64,000 nt of DNA, from NCBI GenBank assembly GCA_026192395.1, contig WACF01000001.1:3160309-3224308 (forward strand), read 5' to 3'. Both the position numbers and the translations under genes were made by a program. The stretch's first letter is position 1. Each line of letters opens with the position of its first letter. The DNA is from Proteobacteria bacterium 005FR1. GTDB lineage: Bacteria > Pseudomonadota > Gammaproteobacteria > Pseudomonadales > Cellvibrionaceae. Below, one piece after another: positions 35,593 to 45,500 of the stretch. The notes beneath the pieces were generated by a model, which saw nothing but the letters and a program-made list of their open reading frames with translations, made no database searches and had not been told where the DNA came from.

Positions 35593-36318
35593 TCAGAGGC
35601 GAGGCACGTAGGGAGAGTTTACCGATACCGCCACATTGTAGTGTTTGGCCACCTTCACCAATGCCGACGTCCAGAAGTCGAGTACCGATTCCAGTCGCAA
35701 CTGCCATTCACCTTCCAAGGCCTGTTCTTCGTGCAGTTCGTACAACTTCTGGCAGGCATGATCCAGCTTCGCAATGTCGCCATCGAGAATGGCGATAAGC
35801 CCATCGCAGAACGTGGCTATCCAGGGTTGGTAGAAGCGGTGGGTCTGCTCGCTGGCGTTGAGTTGCGCAAGCTTTTCCACATCGGTTTTAGCAAACTCTC
35901 GCGAAGCGGCATTGCTGGTGATCAGCTCCAGTAAGGCAGTCACCGAAGCGAACTCGTTTTCCTCGCGTGCCGCCCAGGCGGAGTCCCGAACCCGCGTCAA
36001 GGCTTCCCGATCGGGCTGTTCGCCGAACACGAAAGTCAGAAAAGACGGGATCATGAATTCAAAGGGACTGATGCTCTGGCCCGACTGCTGTTCACTACGC
36101 TCGACGAAGCGCTGAGTGACAATGCTTGCGGCCGCGGGCAGATGCTCTTCCATCACTTGCTGGTTGCCGGCGCGCCAGCCCAGTAAGCCCAGGTAAAGAT
36201 GAGCTTCGTAGCGCGCCACGCCTTGAACATCATTGTCGAGCTGCTCTTCATAGAATTCCTGCAAATCCGCCGCGGCGGCATCGCCGACGCGATTGAGCTG
36301 CGCTTTTTCATTGTTCAT
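35593..36318 (-). CDS. Protein of unknown function, helical
   Basis: A 241-residue soluble protein with an ATG behind GAGGG. No signal or membrane segment. The sequence is dominated by amphipathic helices, with A-R-Y-E-A-H-L-Y-L-G-L-L-G-W-R-A-G-N near residue 40 (looks like a TPR- or HEAT-like helix pair) and a C-terminal stretch F-W-T-S-A-L-V-K-V-A-K-H-Y-N-V. No catalytic motif is seen. It sits upstream of deaD on the same strand with 192 bases between them, and diverges from the TetR gene. I cannot name a family. Confidence 0.65.
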   Translation of the reverse strand: MNNEKAQLNRVGDAAAADLQEFYEEQLDNDVQGVARYEAHLYLGLLGWRAGNQQVMEEHLPAAASIVTQRFVERSEQQSGQSISPFEFMIPSFLTFVFGEQPDREALTRVRDSAWAAREENEFASVTALLELITSNAASREFAKTDVEKLAQLNASEQTHRFYQPWIATFCDGLIAILDGDIAKLDHACQKLYELHEEQALEGEWQLRLESVLDFWTSALVKVAKHYNVAVSVNSPYVPRL

Positions 36319-36562
36319 CTGGAAACCCTCACTGAATCAGATCGGGGTTGGATGTTGCGGGCCCTGCCAATCACAACTTCGACAAAGGCAGGGGTCAGGG
36401 TTCCGCGGTAGGCGTCAAAGTTGAGCAGATCAGCAATCTTGAAAGATCCTTCGCGCCGACCTGCTTCCTCAGCCCGGACCGAAATACGGCTAACCTGCAA
36501 AAGACAGACTGGTTCGCCGGCTGAGGTCTGTGTTAAAAAGTCCGGCCAGTTACTAGGTATCT

Positions 36563-37327
36563 ATGCACGCGGGGGGGTTAGTGCAGGTGAAGTCCGGCAA
36601 TCAGCGCAAATCATCGACTGCGGAGTCGCAAAAGCCGGCGAAGAAGGCAAGCGGCACAGGCGATAAGAAGGGCAATAAAGACAAACCTAAAGCCGGCGCT
36701 CCTCGCGGCAGCCATCAGGTGCGACGTGCCGCCACTCGTACCCGGGTGCTGGAAGCGGGTATCGCCATTCTTCACGAAGAGGGTCATCACGCGGCCACCA
36801 CCACCCAGGTCGCCAAACGGGCGGGGGTCAGTCGGGGTGCCTTGCTACATCAGTTTCCTACCCATTGCGAGATGATGCTCGCGATCGCAGAGTACGTAAT
36901 CTACAAAAACCAGGAACGCACTGCCCGGATGCTCGCAAAGCTCGAGCCGGGTGTGGAGCAGTTCAAGGCGCTGACCGATGCACTCTGGGAAAAATCCAAG
37001 CAGCCGGACACCCTGGCGCTGATCGAGATTCATATGGCCTCGCGCAGTGACCCCGATCTGGCCAGGGGCATGGGCTGGCGAATCAAAACCCTGCTCGACG
37101 CGGAACGCGAAAAAGTCGTTCACATGGGAATGCAAGCCGGCATTGAGAAGCGCGATGCGATCACGGCCTTGTCCACGCTGACGATTGCCAGCATCTGGGG
37201 TCTGTCGATCCTGCGGCTGGATTTGTGGGGCGATCGGGACGTGGCTGAAGCTTATGAACTGCTGAAAAGCAATCGCGACAACTTCGTCGATGAGCATTCC
37301 GGGTCCTGTACCAAACCCAACGATTGA
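36563..37327 (+). CDS. TetR/AcrR family transcriptional regulator
   Basis: A repressor-type regulator of up to 254 residues. The helix-turn-helix region reads T-T-T-Q-V-A-K-R-A-G-V-S-R-G-A-L-L-H-Q-F-P, about 100 residues in; the ligand-binding helices follow, and W-G-L-S-I-L-R-L-D lies in helix 8 or 9. The first 55 residues are lysine-rich and low in complexity, unlike most TetR proteins, so the true start may be a downstream codon, e.g. the in-frame GTG of the V-Q-V-K stretch. It precedes a TonB receptor gene on the same strand, with a palindrome in the gap, and may control that receptor. Confidence 0.85.
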   Translation: MHAGGLVQVKSGNQRKSSTAESQKPAKKASGTGDKKGNKDKPKAGAPRGSHQVRRAATRTRVLEAGIAILHEEGHHAATTTQVAKRAGVSRGALLHQFPTHCEMMLAIAEYVIYKNQERTARMLAKLEPGVEQFKALTDALWEKSKQPDTLALIEIHMASRSDPDLARGMGWRIKTLLDAEREKVVHMGMQAGIEKRDAITALSTLTIASIWGLSILRLDLWGDRDVAEAYELLKSNRDNFVDEHSGSCTKPND

Positions 37328-37471
37328 TCCGAACACCCTCTTTCCGCTTCCCTTCCATCCCTTTCCTATGTTCACCACGTTCACTGCCGTGTTGCTCGCG
37401 CGCATGATTAGGCAATCACAAGTGACTGCCGAATAGTATGCTTTGGAAGTTTTCATAGTCGTCGCATTTAC

Positions 37472-37485
37472 AGCATTCTAATGCT
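37472..37485. promoter_or_regulatory. Candidate operator palindrome upstream of TonB receptor
   Basis: AGCATTCTAATGCT is a perfect dyad with a two-base centre, in an A/T-rich part of the gap between the TetR gene and the receptor gene, about 175 bases before the receptor ATG. Confidence 0.4.
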
Positions 37486-37656
37486 TTATTCGTAGATTCT
37501 CCGCGTCGGTGGTCGAGTAGGGTCTTTAAAATCGGCAAGCACCGTCGACTGAAAAAACCGGTGGCACGATAATCGTTTCCGCTTGATCCTCAGCGCCTCC
37601 AAATGCACGGGGATCAATCCAGGACTGATTACAAAAACAACCGGGAGTGTTCGTCT

Positions 37657-40362
37657 ATGCCACACCAATCACCCAAACCAAATCTCCTGCGTCTGGCCAT
37701 CCTGGCTTGCGTGGGTTCATCCCTCGCCATGCCGGCGCTGGGACAGGAAATTCTCGAAGAAATCATCGTTACCGCACAGAAGCGATCTGAATCGATCCAG
37801 GACGTGCCCATCGCCGTGTCGGCCTTCTCCGGCGGCGACCTGGACAAGTTGCAGATTGACAGTGGTGTGGATATTCAGAATTACGTACCGAACATGAACT
37901 ACACCGGTGGCGGTGCCTACTCCATTCGTGGCGTCGGTGCTGCGGTAGGCGGCACCACGGGTGATGTGGGTGTGGGCATTCACATCAACAACGTGCCGGT
38001 GATTCGCCCGCGCAATTCGACCGCGGAGCTCTACGATGTGCAGCGGGTGGAAGTGCTGCGCGGTCCACAGGGCACTCTCTACGGCCGAAACGCGACCGGT
38101 GGCGTGGTGAATTTCCTCACCGCCACCCCGACTCAGGAATTCAGCGGCAGTGTCACCGCGGAAGTGGCTTCCTATGATTCGGAAAAGCTGACTGGGCACA
38201 TCAACGTGCCAGTAACTGACTCACTGGCATTGCGGCTGGCCGGCGCCTATCTGAATCGGGATGGCTACACCGATAACATCGCCACCGGCAACGACATCGA
38301 TGGGCGCGATCTCTGGTCCACCCGTTTCAGCATGACCTACAGCCCGGCTGACTGGTTCGAATCGACCCTGATGTGGGAGCACTTCGAGGAAGACGATACC
38401 CGCAACGGCGGCGCTAGCGTGTTCTGTATCAACGATCCGGGTCCGGCGGTCGTCGGTTCGACGCCGGTGACCAACGACGCTGCGCGCCTCTATCTGTCCC
38501 GTGGCTGTGCTGAGGGCTCCATTTACGACGAAGCGGCTTCGGCCAATTTCAACAGTGTTGCCACCTTCGGCGGTCGCTACGCCTACTTGCTCGGTCTGGT
38601 GCCTGGGGACGTCTTTGCCAATTCGCCGAGCCTGTCCGACCCGAGGGAGGTTTCCTATTACCTCGACCCGGAATACGTGGTGGAGAATGACTTCGTCAGC
38701 TGGGACACCCGCTTTGATCTGAACGAAGAGCTGAGTCTGAATGTCCTGCTGGGCTGGGCGGAGGATCAGCAGAACACCCGTACCGGTAGTCGGGAATCGG
38801 AGATTGGTTTCTACCCGATCCCCGGCCTGACGCCCGGCGGTATCTTCAATGATTTCCAGGGTGGTCCGGGCAGCGGCATCCGTACTCTGACCATGACCGA
38901 CAACCACACCGAGCAGTTTTCCAGCGAGATTCGTCTGCAGTCGGACTTCGACGGGGATGTGAACTTCAACCTCGGCGCCTTCCATCTGAACGCCGAGCGT
39001 TTCAAAACCCTGTTCATCTCCACCAACTCCACCTCGCTGTTTGCGCAGGCATCGGGGCTTCCGCTGTACTTCGACGAGAATCCCGACCCGTCTGTCTCCG
39101 GCTACTCGGGCCATCAGTACTTCGTCAGCCAGACTCCCTATGAGCTGGACGCCACGGCGCTCTTCGGTGAGGTCTACTGGGACATCAACCCTGAGCTGAA
39201 ACTGACCGCCGGCCTTCGCTACACCGATGACGAGAAGCAGACCGACGTAGTGCCGATTCTGCTGTTTGTCGTGGAAGGCGCAGATGGTCCCGGGACCCCC
39301 GGCCATCCCGCCACCGGCCCCAGCTCGATTCAGCCTCAGGAAGTCGATTTCCAGGAATGGACCGGCCGACTGGTATTGGACTGGAGCCCGGACGTGAGCT
39401 TCACGGACGAAACCCTCGTCTACGCCTCCTACTCCCCGGGCTACAAGGCGGGCGGCTTCAACTCCCCGGACGATCCGGCGGACAGCTCGAGCTTCACCCC
39501 CTATGAACCGGAATTCGTGAAGGCCTTCGAGGTGGGCACCAAGAACAGCTTCAACAATGGTCGTTTGCAGCTGAACCTCGCCGCCTTCTACTACGACTAC
39601 GAGGACTACCAGATCTCCTTCATTGAGCAGTTCTCCGCCCGCAACACCAACGTGGATGCGAAGGTGCTGGGCCTCGAGCTGGAAACGCTCTGGGAGCCGG
39701 TCGACAACCTGGTGCTGACGGCGAACGTCGGCTGGCAGGACAGTGAGATTCTCTCCGGCAATGCCATCGATCCTTTCGATCGCCTGCAGGGTCGCACTGA
39801 CCTCAGCTACGTGGTCACTCCACAGACTGGCTGTGTGGTGCCCACCGCCGCCCTGGAGAACCTGATCGGCCTGATCAACGTCGGTGCGGTGCCCGCTTCG
39901 ATCCTAGCCAACGCCTCGCCTGGTCCCAACAACGACATCTGTGAAGGGGCCTACGCGGACTCTCTGGGTCTGGTGCCCACGGCCGGCATCCAGGCGGATG
40001 TGGAAGGCAACGAACTGCCCAACTCCCCGCCATTGTCAGTGGCCCTGGGCGGCAGCTACACCTTCGCCCTGGGAAGCTGGGATGCCACCGTTCGCGCCGA
40101 TTACAGCTGGAAGGACGACTCCTACACCAGCCACTTCAACGGCGAGAACTACGAGCTGCGCTCCTGGCAGAACGCCAACCTGGCCTTCATCCTCGACAAT
40201 ATTGAAAGCGGCATTACCGTTCAGGCCTTCGCCAAGAACATTCTCAACGATGACGACACGGTGGTTGGCTATGATCTGAGCGGCCAGGGCCTGGGTCTCG
40301 CCCGCAACGCCACTCTGCTCGACCCACGCATCTACGGCGTCAATGTCGGGTACCGTTTCTAG
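37657..40362 (+). CDS. TonB-dependent outer-membrane receptor
   Basis: A 901-residue outer-membrane importer; the start is the ATG at 37657 with GGGAG nine bases upstream. A signal peptide (cut near LG-Q) is followed by a TonB box-like E-E-I-I-V-T-A-Q-K-R, plug motifs (P-I-A-V-S-A-F, Y-S-I-R-G-V, V-E-V-L-R-G-P-Q-G-T-L-Y-G-R-N) and a 22-strand beta-barrel that ends N-V-G-Y-R-F with the usual terminal aromatic residue. This subtype with V-T-A-Q-K-R is common in marine and sphingomonad-like bacteria and has varied substrates. No transporter or SusD-type partner is nearby. It follows a TetR gene and ends at a textbook terminator. Confidence 0.92.
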   Translation: MPHQSPKPNLLRLAILACVGSSLAMPALGQEILEEIIVTAQKRSESIQDVPIAVSAFSGGDLDKLQIDSGVDIQNYVPNMNYTGGGAYSIRGVGAAVGGTTGDVGVGIHINNVPVIRPRNSTAELYDVQRVEVLRGPQGTLYGRNATGGVVNFLTATPTQEFSGSVTAEVASYDSEKLTGHINVPVTDSLALRLAGAYLNRDGYTDNIATGNDIDGRDLWSTRFSMTYSPADWFESTLMWEHFEEDDTRNGGASVFCINDPGPAVVGSTPVTNDAARLYLSRGCAEGSIYDEAASANFNSVATFGGRYAYLLGLVPGDVFANSPSLSDPREVSYYLDPEYVVENDFVSWDTRFDLNEELSLNVLLGWAEDQQNTRTGSRESEIGFYPIPGLTPGGIFNDFQGGPGSGIRTLTMTDNHTEQFSSEIRLQSDFDGDVNFNLGAFHLNAERFKTLFISTNSTSLFAQASGLPLYFDENPDPSVSGYSGHQYFVSQTPYELDATALFGEVYWDINPELKLTAGLRYTDDEKQTDVVPILLFVVEGADGPGTPGHPATGPSSIQPQEVDFQEWTGRLVLDWSPDVSFTDETLVYASYSPGYKAGGFNSPDDPADSSSFTPYEPEFVKAFEVGTKNSFNNGRLQLNLAAFYYDYEDYQISFIEQFSARNTNVDAKVLGLELETLWEPVDNLVLTANVGWQDSEILSGNAIDPFDRLQGRTDLSYVVTPQTGCVVPTAALENLIGLINVGAVPASILANASPGPNNDICEGAYADSLGLVPTAGIQADVEGNELPNSPPLSVALGGSYTFALGSWDATVRADYSWKDDSYTSHFNGENYELRSWQNANLAFILDNIESGITVQAFAKNILNDDDTVVGYDLSGQGLGLARNATLLDPRIYGVNVGYRF

Positions 40363-40395
40363 TCGTTCTCTTCTCTCGTTTGCTTCATCTCCTTT

Positions 40396-40421
40396 AGGGC
40401 CTCTTCGGAGGCCCTTTTTTT
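40396..40421 (+). terminator. Rho-independent terminator
   Basis: An 8-bp stem AGGGCCTC / GAGGCCCT with a TTCG tetraloop and seven T, 34 bases after the TonB receptor stop. Confidence 0.93.
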
Positions 40422-40509
40422 ATCTCTCGTTTGCGCTCGCCTTTCGGCTTCATGGCGCAAGTCCAGTAAACTGTCTGGATCGTCAGTTTGATTTTCGAGC
40501 GCTTCTTCG

Positions 40510-41526
40510 ATGGATCCAGTTACCCAAGGCGCCCTGGGCGCCGCCTTCGCCCAGACCGCCGCGCGCGCGCGCTCAACGGGCACAAAGCACCTTTGGAAAG
40601 CCGCTGTGGTCGGTGCGTTGGCCGGCATGGCACCGGACCTGGATGTGTTGATCCGCTCCTCGGATGATCCGCTGCTGTTCCTCGAGTATCACCGCCAGTT
40701 CACCCATTCGCTGTTTTTCATCCCCATTGGCGGGCTGCTTTGCGGGCTGCTGTTTTTCTGGCTGTTCGGCCGGCGTTGGCAGATGAAGATCGGACAGTGT
40801 GCGCTGTGGGCCACAATTGGCTACGCCACGCACGGATTGTTGGACGCCTGCACCAGCTACGGAACGCTGCTGTTGTGGCCATTCAGCGATCACCGCTTCT
40901 CCTGGGACATCGTTTCAGTAGTCGATCCGCTGTTCACATTGCCGCTGCTCGCCTTCGTGATCACCGCTGGCATCACCAAGCTGCGCCGATACGCCTGGCT
41001 CGGCATCGGCTGGGCCGGGCTTTATCTTCTGCTCGGCTACATCCAGCACGAGCGCGCGGTAGTGATCGCTCACCAACTTGCGGACTCCCGTGGTCACGAC
41101 GTGCGGCGTCTGGAAGCGAAGCCCAGCTTCGCCAACATCCTGGTGTGGAAAAGCATCTATGAAACCGACGGACAGTTTTTCGTCGATGCAATCAAAGTGG
41201 GTGTGTTTGATTCGCACATCTGGCGAGGAGAGAGTATTCGCCGGCTGGACGTCAGCCGCGACTTTCCCTGGCTGGAGCCGGAATCACAGCAGGCCCGTGA
41301 CATCAAACGCTTCGACTGGTTTTCCGCCGGCTTCACCGCGGTGGACCCTGACGATCCGACGCGCATTATCGATATTCGCTATTCGATGTTGCCGCAGGAA
41401 ATCAATGCGCTCTGGGGCATTGAGTTATCGAAGGGCGCCGGGCCGCGTGAACACGCCGACTACTTCACTGCTCGCGAGGGCGGCGCCGAAGCCGGGCGTG
41501 AGCTTTGGAACATGATCACTAAATAG
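40510..41526 (+). CDS. YdjM-like membrane-bound metal-dependent hydrolase family protein
   Basis: A 338-residue protein. The start D-P-V-T-Q-G-A-L-G-A-A-F, then M-A-P-D-L-D-V-L and E-Y-H-R-Q-F-T-H-S, marks the YdjM/DUF457 family, whose D and H residues are thought to bind metal. About five membrane helices lie between residues 60 and 185. A soluble C-terminal part of about 150 residues follows. E. coli YdjM is LexA-controlled and shorter (about 200), lacking this extension. No LexA box was seen upstream. Substrate unknown. Confidence 0.83.
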   Translation: MDPVTQGALGAAFAQTAARARSTGTKHLWKAAVVGALAGMAPDLDVLIRSSDDPLLFLEYHRQFTHSLFFIPIGGLLCGLLFFWLFGRRWQMKIGQCALWATIGYATHGLLDACTSYGTLLLWPFSDHRFSWDIVSVVDPLFTLPLLAFVITAGITKLRRYAWLGIGWAGLYLLLGYIQHERAVVIAHQLADSRGHDVRRLEAKPSFANILVWKSIYETDGQFFVDAIKVGVFDSHIWRGESIRRLDVSRDFPWLEPESQQARDIKRFDWFSAGFTAVDPDDPTRIIDIRYSMLPQEINALWGIELSKGAGPREHADYFTAREGGAEAGRELWNMITK

Positions 41527-42199
41527 TCTGTTCGAATCTCGCCACCAGCCAGGCCTTGCGGGGGCGCTGCGTTTCCGCAATGCGGTTCACGTTTCGCCGC
41601 CTCGCCTGACATTTCCGCAATAAATTGCAAACGAAAACGCGCTTAGCTGCGCGCCCGGTACAGCTATTTTCCCGCGTTAAACCGTCATTTCTTTTCATCG
41701 TCCTATCCTGAACCTTCGACCCACACAACGCCCGCGAAATAATGATGTTTTCGCCTGCTTGCGTATCTGTGCTGGACGGATGTAAGGAAAAATCTGATTG
41801 ACCGGGTAGTCTGTAATTCAAAGTCGGCATGATCGCAAGTGACCTTTCGGTGCGGGACTGCCGGTCACGAGACAATTCATTTCGATAACGATCAAAAAAA
41901 GGATTTTGACGCGACGGTCATGTTAAATGCCGTTACACTTCGGTGACTTTTACTGCTTGACCGTCACCGGCCATCAGTTTAAAAAGATCGACCAACGCAT
42001 GCCCAAGAAGAATTTCACCGGCATAACAAGTGGCAATTTGCACCTTTCCGTCGCGGTTTCGGAAGGGGTTTCTTGTTAGGTTCTTTGATTTCTTTTTGCT
42101 GAAAAGTTTCAGATGTTGCCGTGCTTTTCGCGTTCGATCCGGGCGTGTTCGATCTTTCAATAATTTCAACCAACCTATCCACCTATTGGGGAAACATCC
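41527..42199. other. Long A/T-rich leader region before TonB receptor
   Basis: 673 bases with no supportable gene, and visibly lower G+C than the neighbours. It contains an inverted repeat CGGTGAC / GTCACCG (41941-41969, 15-base spacer) and A/T-rich stretches suitable for promoters. It probably holds the control region and a long leader of the first tandem receptor. Confidence 0.5.
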
Positions 42200-45049
42200 A
42201 TGTTCCAAAAGAACCCATTAGCAAGTGCGGTACGCTCGCTTACCCTAGCGAGTGCTCTTGTTGCGAGCGGATTCCCGGCAATTGCCAACGCGCAAGACGG
42301 AGCCGAAATCGAAGAAGTTGTCGTTACCGGTTCGCGTATTCAGCGCGAAGACCTGACTGCTTTCTCTCCGATCGAGGTTATTGGCCAGGAGGAAATCCGG
42401 GCAAGCAATACCACCAACCTCGAAGAGTTTTTGAGGGACCGGCCTCAGTTCACCCAGGCCATGGGTGACAACACCAACAACGGCAATGGCGGTGCTGCCA
42501 CCGTCGACCTGCGCAACCTGGGTGAGTCTCGCACCCTGGTGCTGGTAAACGGTAAGCGCTTTACTCCCTACGATTATGGTGGTGCGGTTGACCTCGGCAT
42601 GATCCCCACCAGCCTGGTTAAGCGGGTTGAAATCATCACCGGTGGTGCTTCCGCTGTGTACGGTACCGATGCGATTGCTGGGGTGGTCAACTTCATTCTG
42701 GTTGATAATTTCGAAGGCGCGGAATTTGACGTTTCAACCTTTCAGACTACCGAAGGCGATGCAAAGAGCCAGGACTACAGCGTAACCCTGGGTACCAACT
42801 TCGCCGGTGGCAAGGGTAACGTCGTGTTCAACGCCGGCTTCACTGATCAGGATCCCCTGACTCAGGCAGAGCGCGATTTTGGCAGCGACTCTCTGGACTC
42901 CAGCGACCTGAGCTCCTTCGGCAGCTGGACTACCCCGGCAGGCACGGTTTTCTCCTCTACTCTTTTCAACCAGTTCGGTGCGGATGGCAACTTCGTTGCG
43001 CCTAGCGAAATGGGCACATTCAACTTCAACCCCTACAACCTGTTCCAGGTTCCCCAGGAGAAGACAACTGCCACGTTGTTGGGCCGCTATGACTTCTCCG
43101 ATTCGCTGAGAGCCTACGGCCGTCTTTCTTACGCGAACAACGAGATTGCTACGATCATCGCTCCGACGGGTACGTTTTTTTATCCGTTCACGATCGACTA
43201 TCTGAATAACCCCTTCCTGGGTTCCGGTGCCGTTGCCGATTTTGCGGCAGCTGATGCTGCTGAAACTGGCGCTGGTGCTAATGACGGTCTGGTGGACATC
43301 CTCTACGGACGCCGTCTCCCTGAAGTGGGTACGCGGGATTCAGTCTTCGAGAATGAGGCCTTGCAATACGTTCTGGGCCTGGAGGGCGATATCTCTGACA
43401 GCATGCGCTGGGAGGCATTCGTCCAGTTTGGTGAAACCGAACAGCAGCAGAACTACCTGAACGACATCGCCTATGACCGCGTTGCTGAATCCATGGCGGC
43501 GGTTGTCGATGCCAGCGGTAACATCGTCTGCGCCAGCGGTAATCCAGATTGTGTTCCGGGGAACTACTTCGGACCGGGCAATTTGAGCGCGGAAGCGGCC
43601 GAATACATCAAGCTCAATCTCGAAGAACTTCGCGAGACGGAGCAGTTAGTCGTGGGCGCATCTCTCACTGGTGACACCGGCATCATGATCCCGACTGCGG
43701 ACGCCGACATCTCCTATGCGCTCGGCTTCGAGTTCCGTCGCGATGAAGGCACCGGCCGTCCCGACGCCAACTACGCGGCGGGCAATAGCGTCGGCTTCGG
43801 CGCGAGCTCGCCGGTTGACGCGGAAACCGAAATCCAGGAATTCTTCGGGGAAGCCCTGGTGCCGGTTCTGAGCAGCGTCACCTTGGAGTTGGGTGCACGT
43901 CGTTCCGAATATGAGAACACCGCCAGCTTTGCGGGCCAGCCTGCAGTCAGTAACGACTTCAGCAACACCAGCTACAAGATCGGCGCCGACTGGCAGATCC
44001 TGGAAGATCTGCGCGCTCGCGCGATGTTCCAGCACGCGGTACGTGCTCCGAACCTCGCCGACATCGGCATCCCGCTCACTCCGGGAATCGGCGACCTGGA
44101 TACCGACCCCTGTGAAGGCAGCAATCCGGTGGGTGATGCAGATCTGACTGCGCTTTGTGTTGCGACCGGTGTACCCGCCGGTGCGATCGGCAGTCTGACC
44201 AGTATCATTGCCGGTCAAATCGGCATCTTCTTCGGCGGTAACGCAGAACTGCAGCCGGAAGAAGCCGACACCTACACTCTGGGTCTCGTATACACGCCGT
44301 CGGCTGTGCCGGGTCTCGAAGTCGCGCTGGACTACTACGACATCACCATCGATGAAGTAATCACGTCCCTGAGCTCACAGGAAATTGTGAACTCTTGTTA
44401 CGACTCCGGCGATGCGAGCAACGAGTTTTGCCAGCGAATCGTACGTAGTCCTATCACTGGTGGCCTGAATGCTGGTACGACGGTTGGTGTAGACGTATCG
44501 CTGATCAACTCCGCACAGGAGACTACTCGCGGTTACGATCTGAACCTGAACTATGGTCTGGAACTGGGCAATTACGGCAGCCTGGACCTGGGACTGATCG
44601 CTACCAAGGTCATCGAGCATACCTTCCAGTCTGCCGAAGGCTCTGAGCGCTACGACTGTGTCGGGCTGGTTGGTGCAACCTGTACCCGTCCGGATCCGGA
44701 GCTGCGCTTCACTCAGACCACTACCTGGCAAATGGACGGACTCCGTGTTGACCTGATCTGGCGCTACATCGACGAGCTGAAGCAGGACGCCATCGAGCTC
44801 GCAGGTGATGCACCCTCTGACTGGGCTGTGCCTGTCATCGATGATTACAGCTACTTCAACCTGGCTGCATCCTACGCCATTAACGACAACTGGACTGTAC
44901 GTACCGGCATCGACAACTTGTTCGACAAGGAGCCGCCGGTCGTAGGTAACACCTATGGTTCAACTGCTGGCAACAGCGGTAACACCTACCCGTCTACCTA
45001 TGACGCGCTGGGTCGAGCCTACTTCCTGGGCGTTAATGCTTCCTTCTAG
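42200..45049 (+). CDS. TonB-dependent receptor, tandem copy 1
   Basis: A 949-residue receptor with signal peptide (cut near ANA-QD), TonB box-like I-E-E-V-V-V-T-G-S-R-I, and plug motifs D-L-R-N-L-G-E-S-R-T-L-V-L-V-N-G-K-R and T-G-G-A-S-A-V-Y-G-T-D-A-I. A large barrel ends in N-A-S-F. This subtype is frequent in oligotrophic marine bacteria for sugars, peptides or other organics; the substrate is not known. Codons are strongly biased to GGT, GCT, GTT and CGT in long stretches, suggesting very high expression. A close relative follows on the same strand. Confidence 0.92.
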   Translation: MFQKNPLASAVRSLTLASALVASGFPAIANAQDGAEIEEVVVTGSRIQREDLTAFSPIEVIGQEEIRASNTTNLEEFLRDRPQFTQAMGDNTNNGNGGAATVDLRNLGESRTLVLVNGKRFTPYDYGGAVDLGMIPTSLVKRVEIITGGASAVYGTDAIAGVVNFILVDNFEGAEFDVSTFQTTEGDAKSQDYSVTLGTNFAGGKGNVVFNAGFTDQDPLTQAERDFGSDSLDSSDLSSFGSWTTPAGTVFSSTLFNQFGADGNFVAPSEMGTFNFNPYNLFQVPQEKTTATLLGRYDFSDSLRAYGRLSYANNEIATIIAPTGTFFYPFTIDYLNNPFLGSGAVADFAAADAAETGAGANDGLVDILYGRRLPEVGTRDSVFENEALQYVLGLEGDISDSMRWEAFVQFGETEQQQNYLNDIAYDRVAESMAAVVDASGNIVCASGNPDCVPGNYFGPGNLSAEAAEYIKLNLEELRETEQLVVGASLTGDTGIMIPTADADISYALGFEFRRDEGTGRPDANYAAGNSVGFGASSPVDAETEIQEFFGEALVPVLSSVTLELGARRSEYENTASFAGQPAVSNDFSNTSYKIGADWQILEDLRARAMFQHAVRAPNLADIGIPLTPGIGDLDTDPCEGSNPVGDADLTALCVATGVPAGAIGSLTSIIAGQIGIFFGGNAELQPEEADTYTLGLVYTPSAVPGLEVALDYYDITIDEVITSLSSQEIVNSCYDSGDASNEFCQRIVRSPITGGLNAGTTVGVDVSLINSAQETTRGYDLNLNYGLELGNYGSLDLGLIATKVIEHTFQSAEGSERYDCVGLVGATCTRPDPELRFTQTTTWQMDGLRVDLIWRYIDELKQDAIELAGDAPSDWAVPVIDDYSYFNLAASYAINDNWTVRTGIDNLFDKEPPVVGNTYGSTAGNSGNTYPSTYDALGRAYFLGVNASF

Positions 45050-45500
45050 GGTCAGCATTTCTCAGGTAACGAAAAGCCCCGCATCCGCGGGGCTTTTTCG
45101 TTTAGAGACTTGATGAAAATCTGAGCAATCCTTTGTAAGAACTGCAAGCGCAGTCGATCCAGGCCCCCAGGATTAACCGACCTGGCCTGCTGAGCTTGAA
45201 TTGCTCGGCGAGCAAGCCCGCGCTGGGCCGTCTACAGCGATCACCGTTCTGCTGATTTTGAGGCCAGAACAAGAAAGACGCTGCTCCGCGATCTCGGCGA
45301 CTTCCCCTTCGTTGATGATTCCTTCTTTGTGGTTAAAAAGTGATCTTCTGGTTTTCTTTTTGCACAAGCGCACCCGATGCCTTCCATTTAGCAAGAGGAG
45401 AAAGGATGCAGGCAGTTCCTTCCGGTTGAGCGCCGCGGTAGCGGTTGGCAGTACAGCCTGGAATCATCGTTCCAGTCCGACCGCTGTTGGAGGACGTGCT
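45050..45500. other. Gap between tandem receptors
   Basis: 451 bases. It starts with a terminator (annotated separately); the rest has no convincing gene. A longer in-frame extension of the second receptor through this gap has no signal-peptide logic. Confidence 0.5.
45072..45098 (+). terminator. Rho-independent terminator
   Basis: An 11-bp stem AAAAGCCCCGC / GCGGGGCTTTT with a 4-base loop and a further T, 23 bases after the first tandem receptor. Confidence 0.93.

Noticed and set aside
38221-39306. 361-codon open frame on the minus strand
   Set aside because: Antisense to the plug and barrel of a clear TonB receptor.
41933-42208. 91-codon minus-strand frame upstream of the first tandem receptor
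   Set aside because: It overlaps the receptor start and its expected promoter; composition is odd and no homology is recognised.
45201-45500. N-terminal extension of the second tandem receptor
   Set aside because: A good ribosome site and signal peptide start at 45501; the upstream part has no signal logic and no match in the sister receptor.
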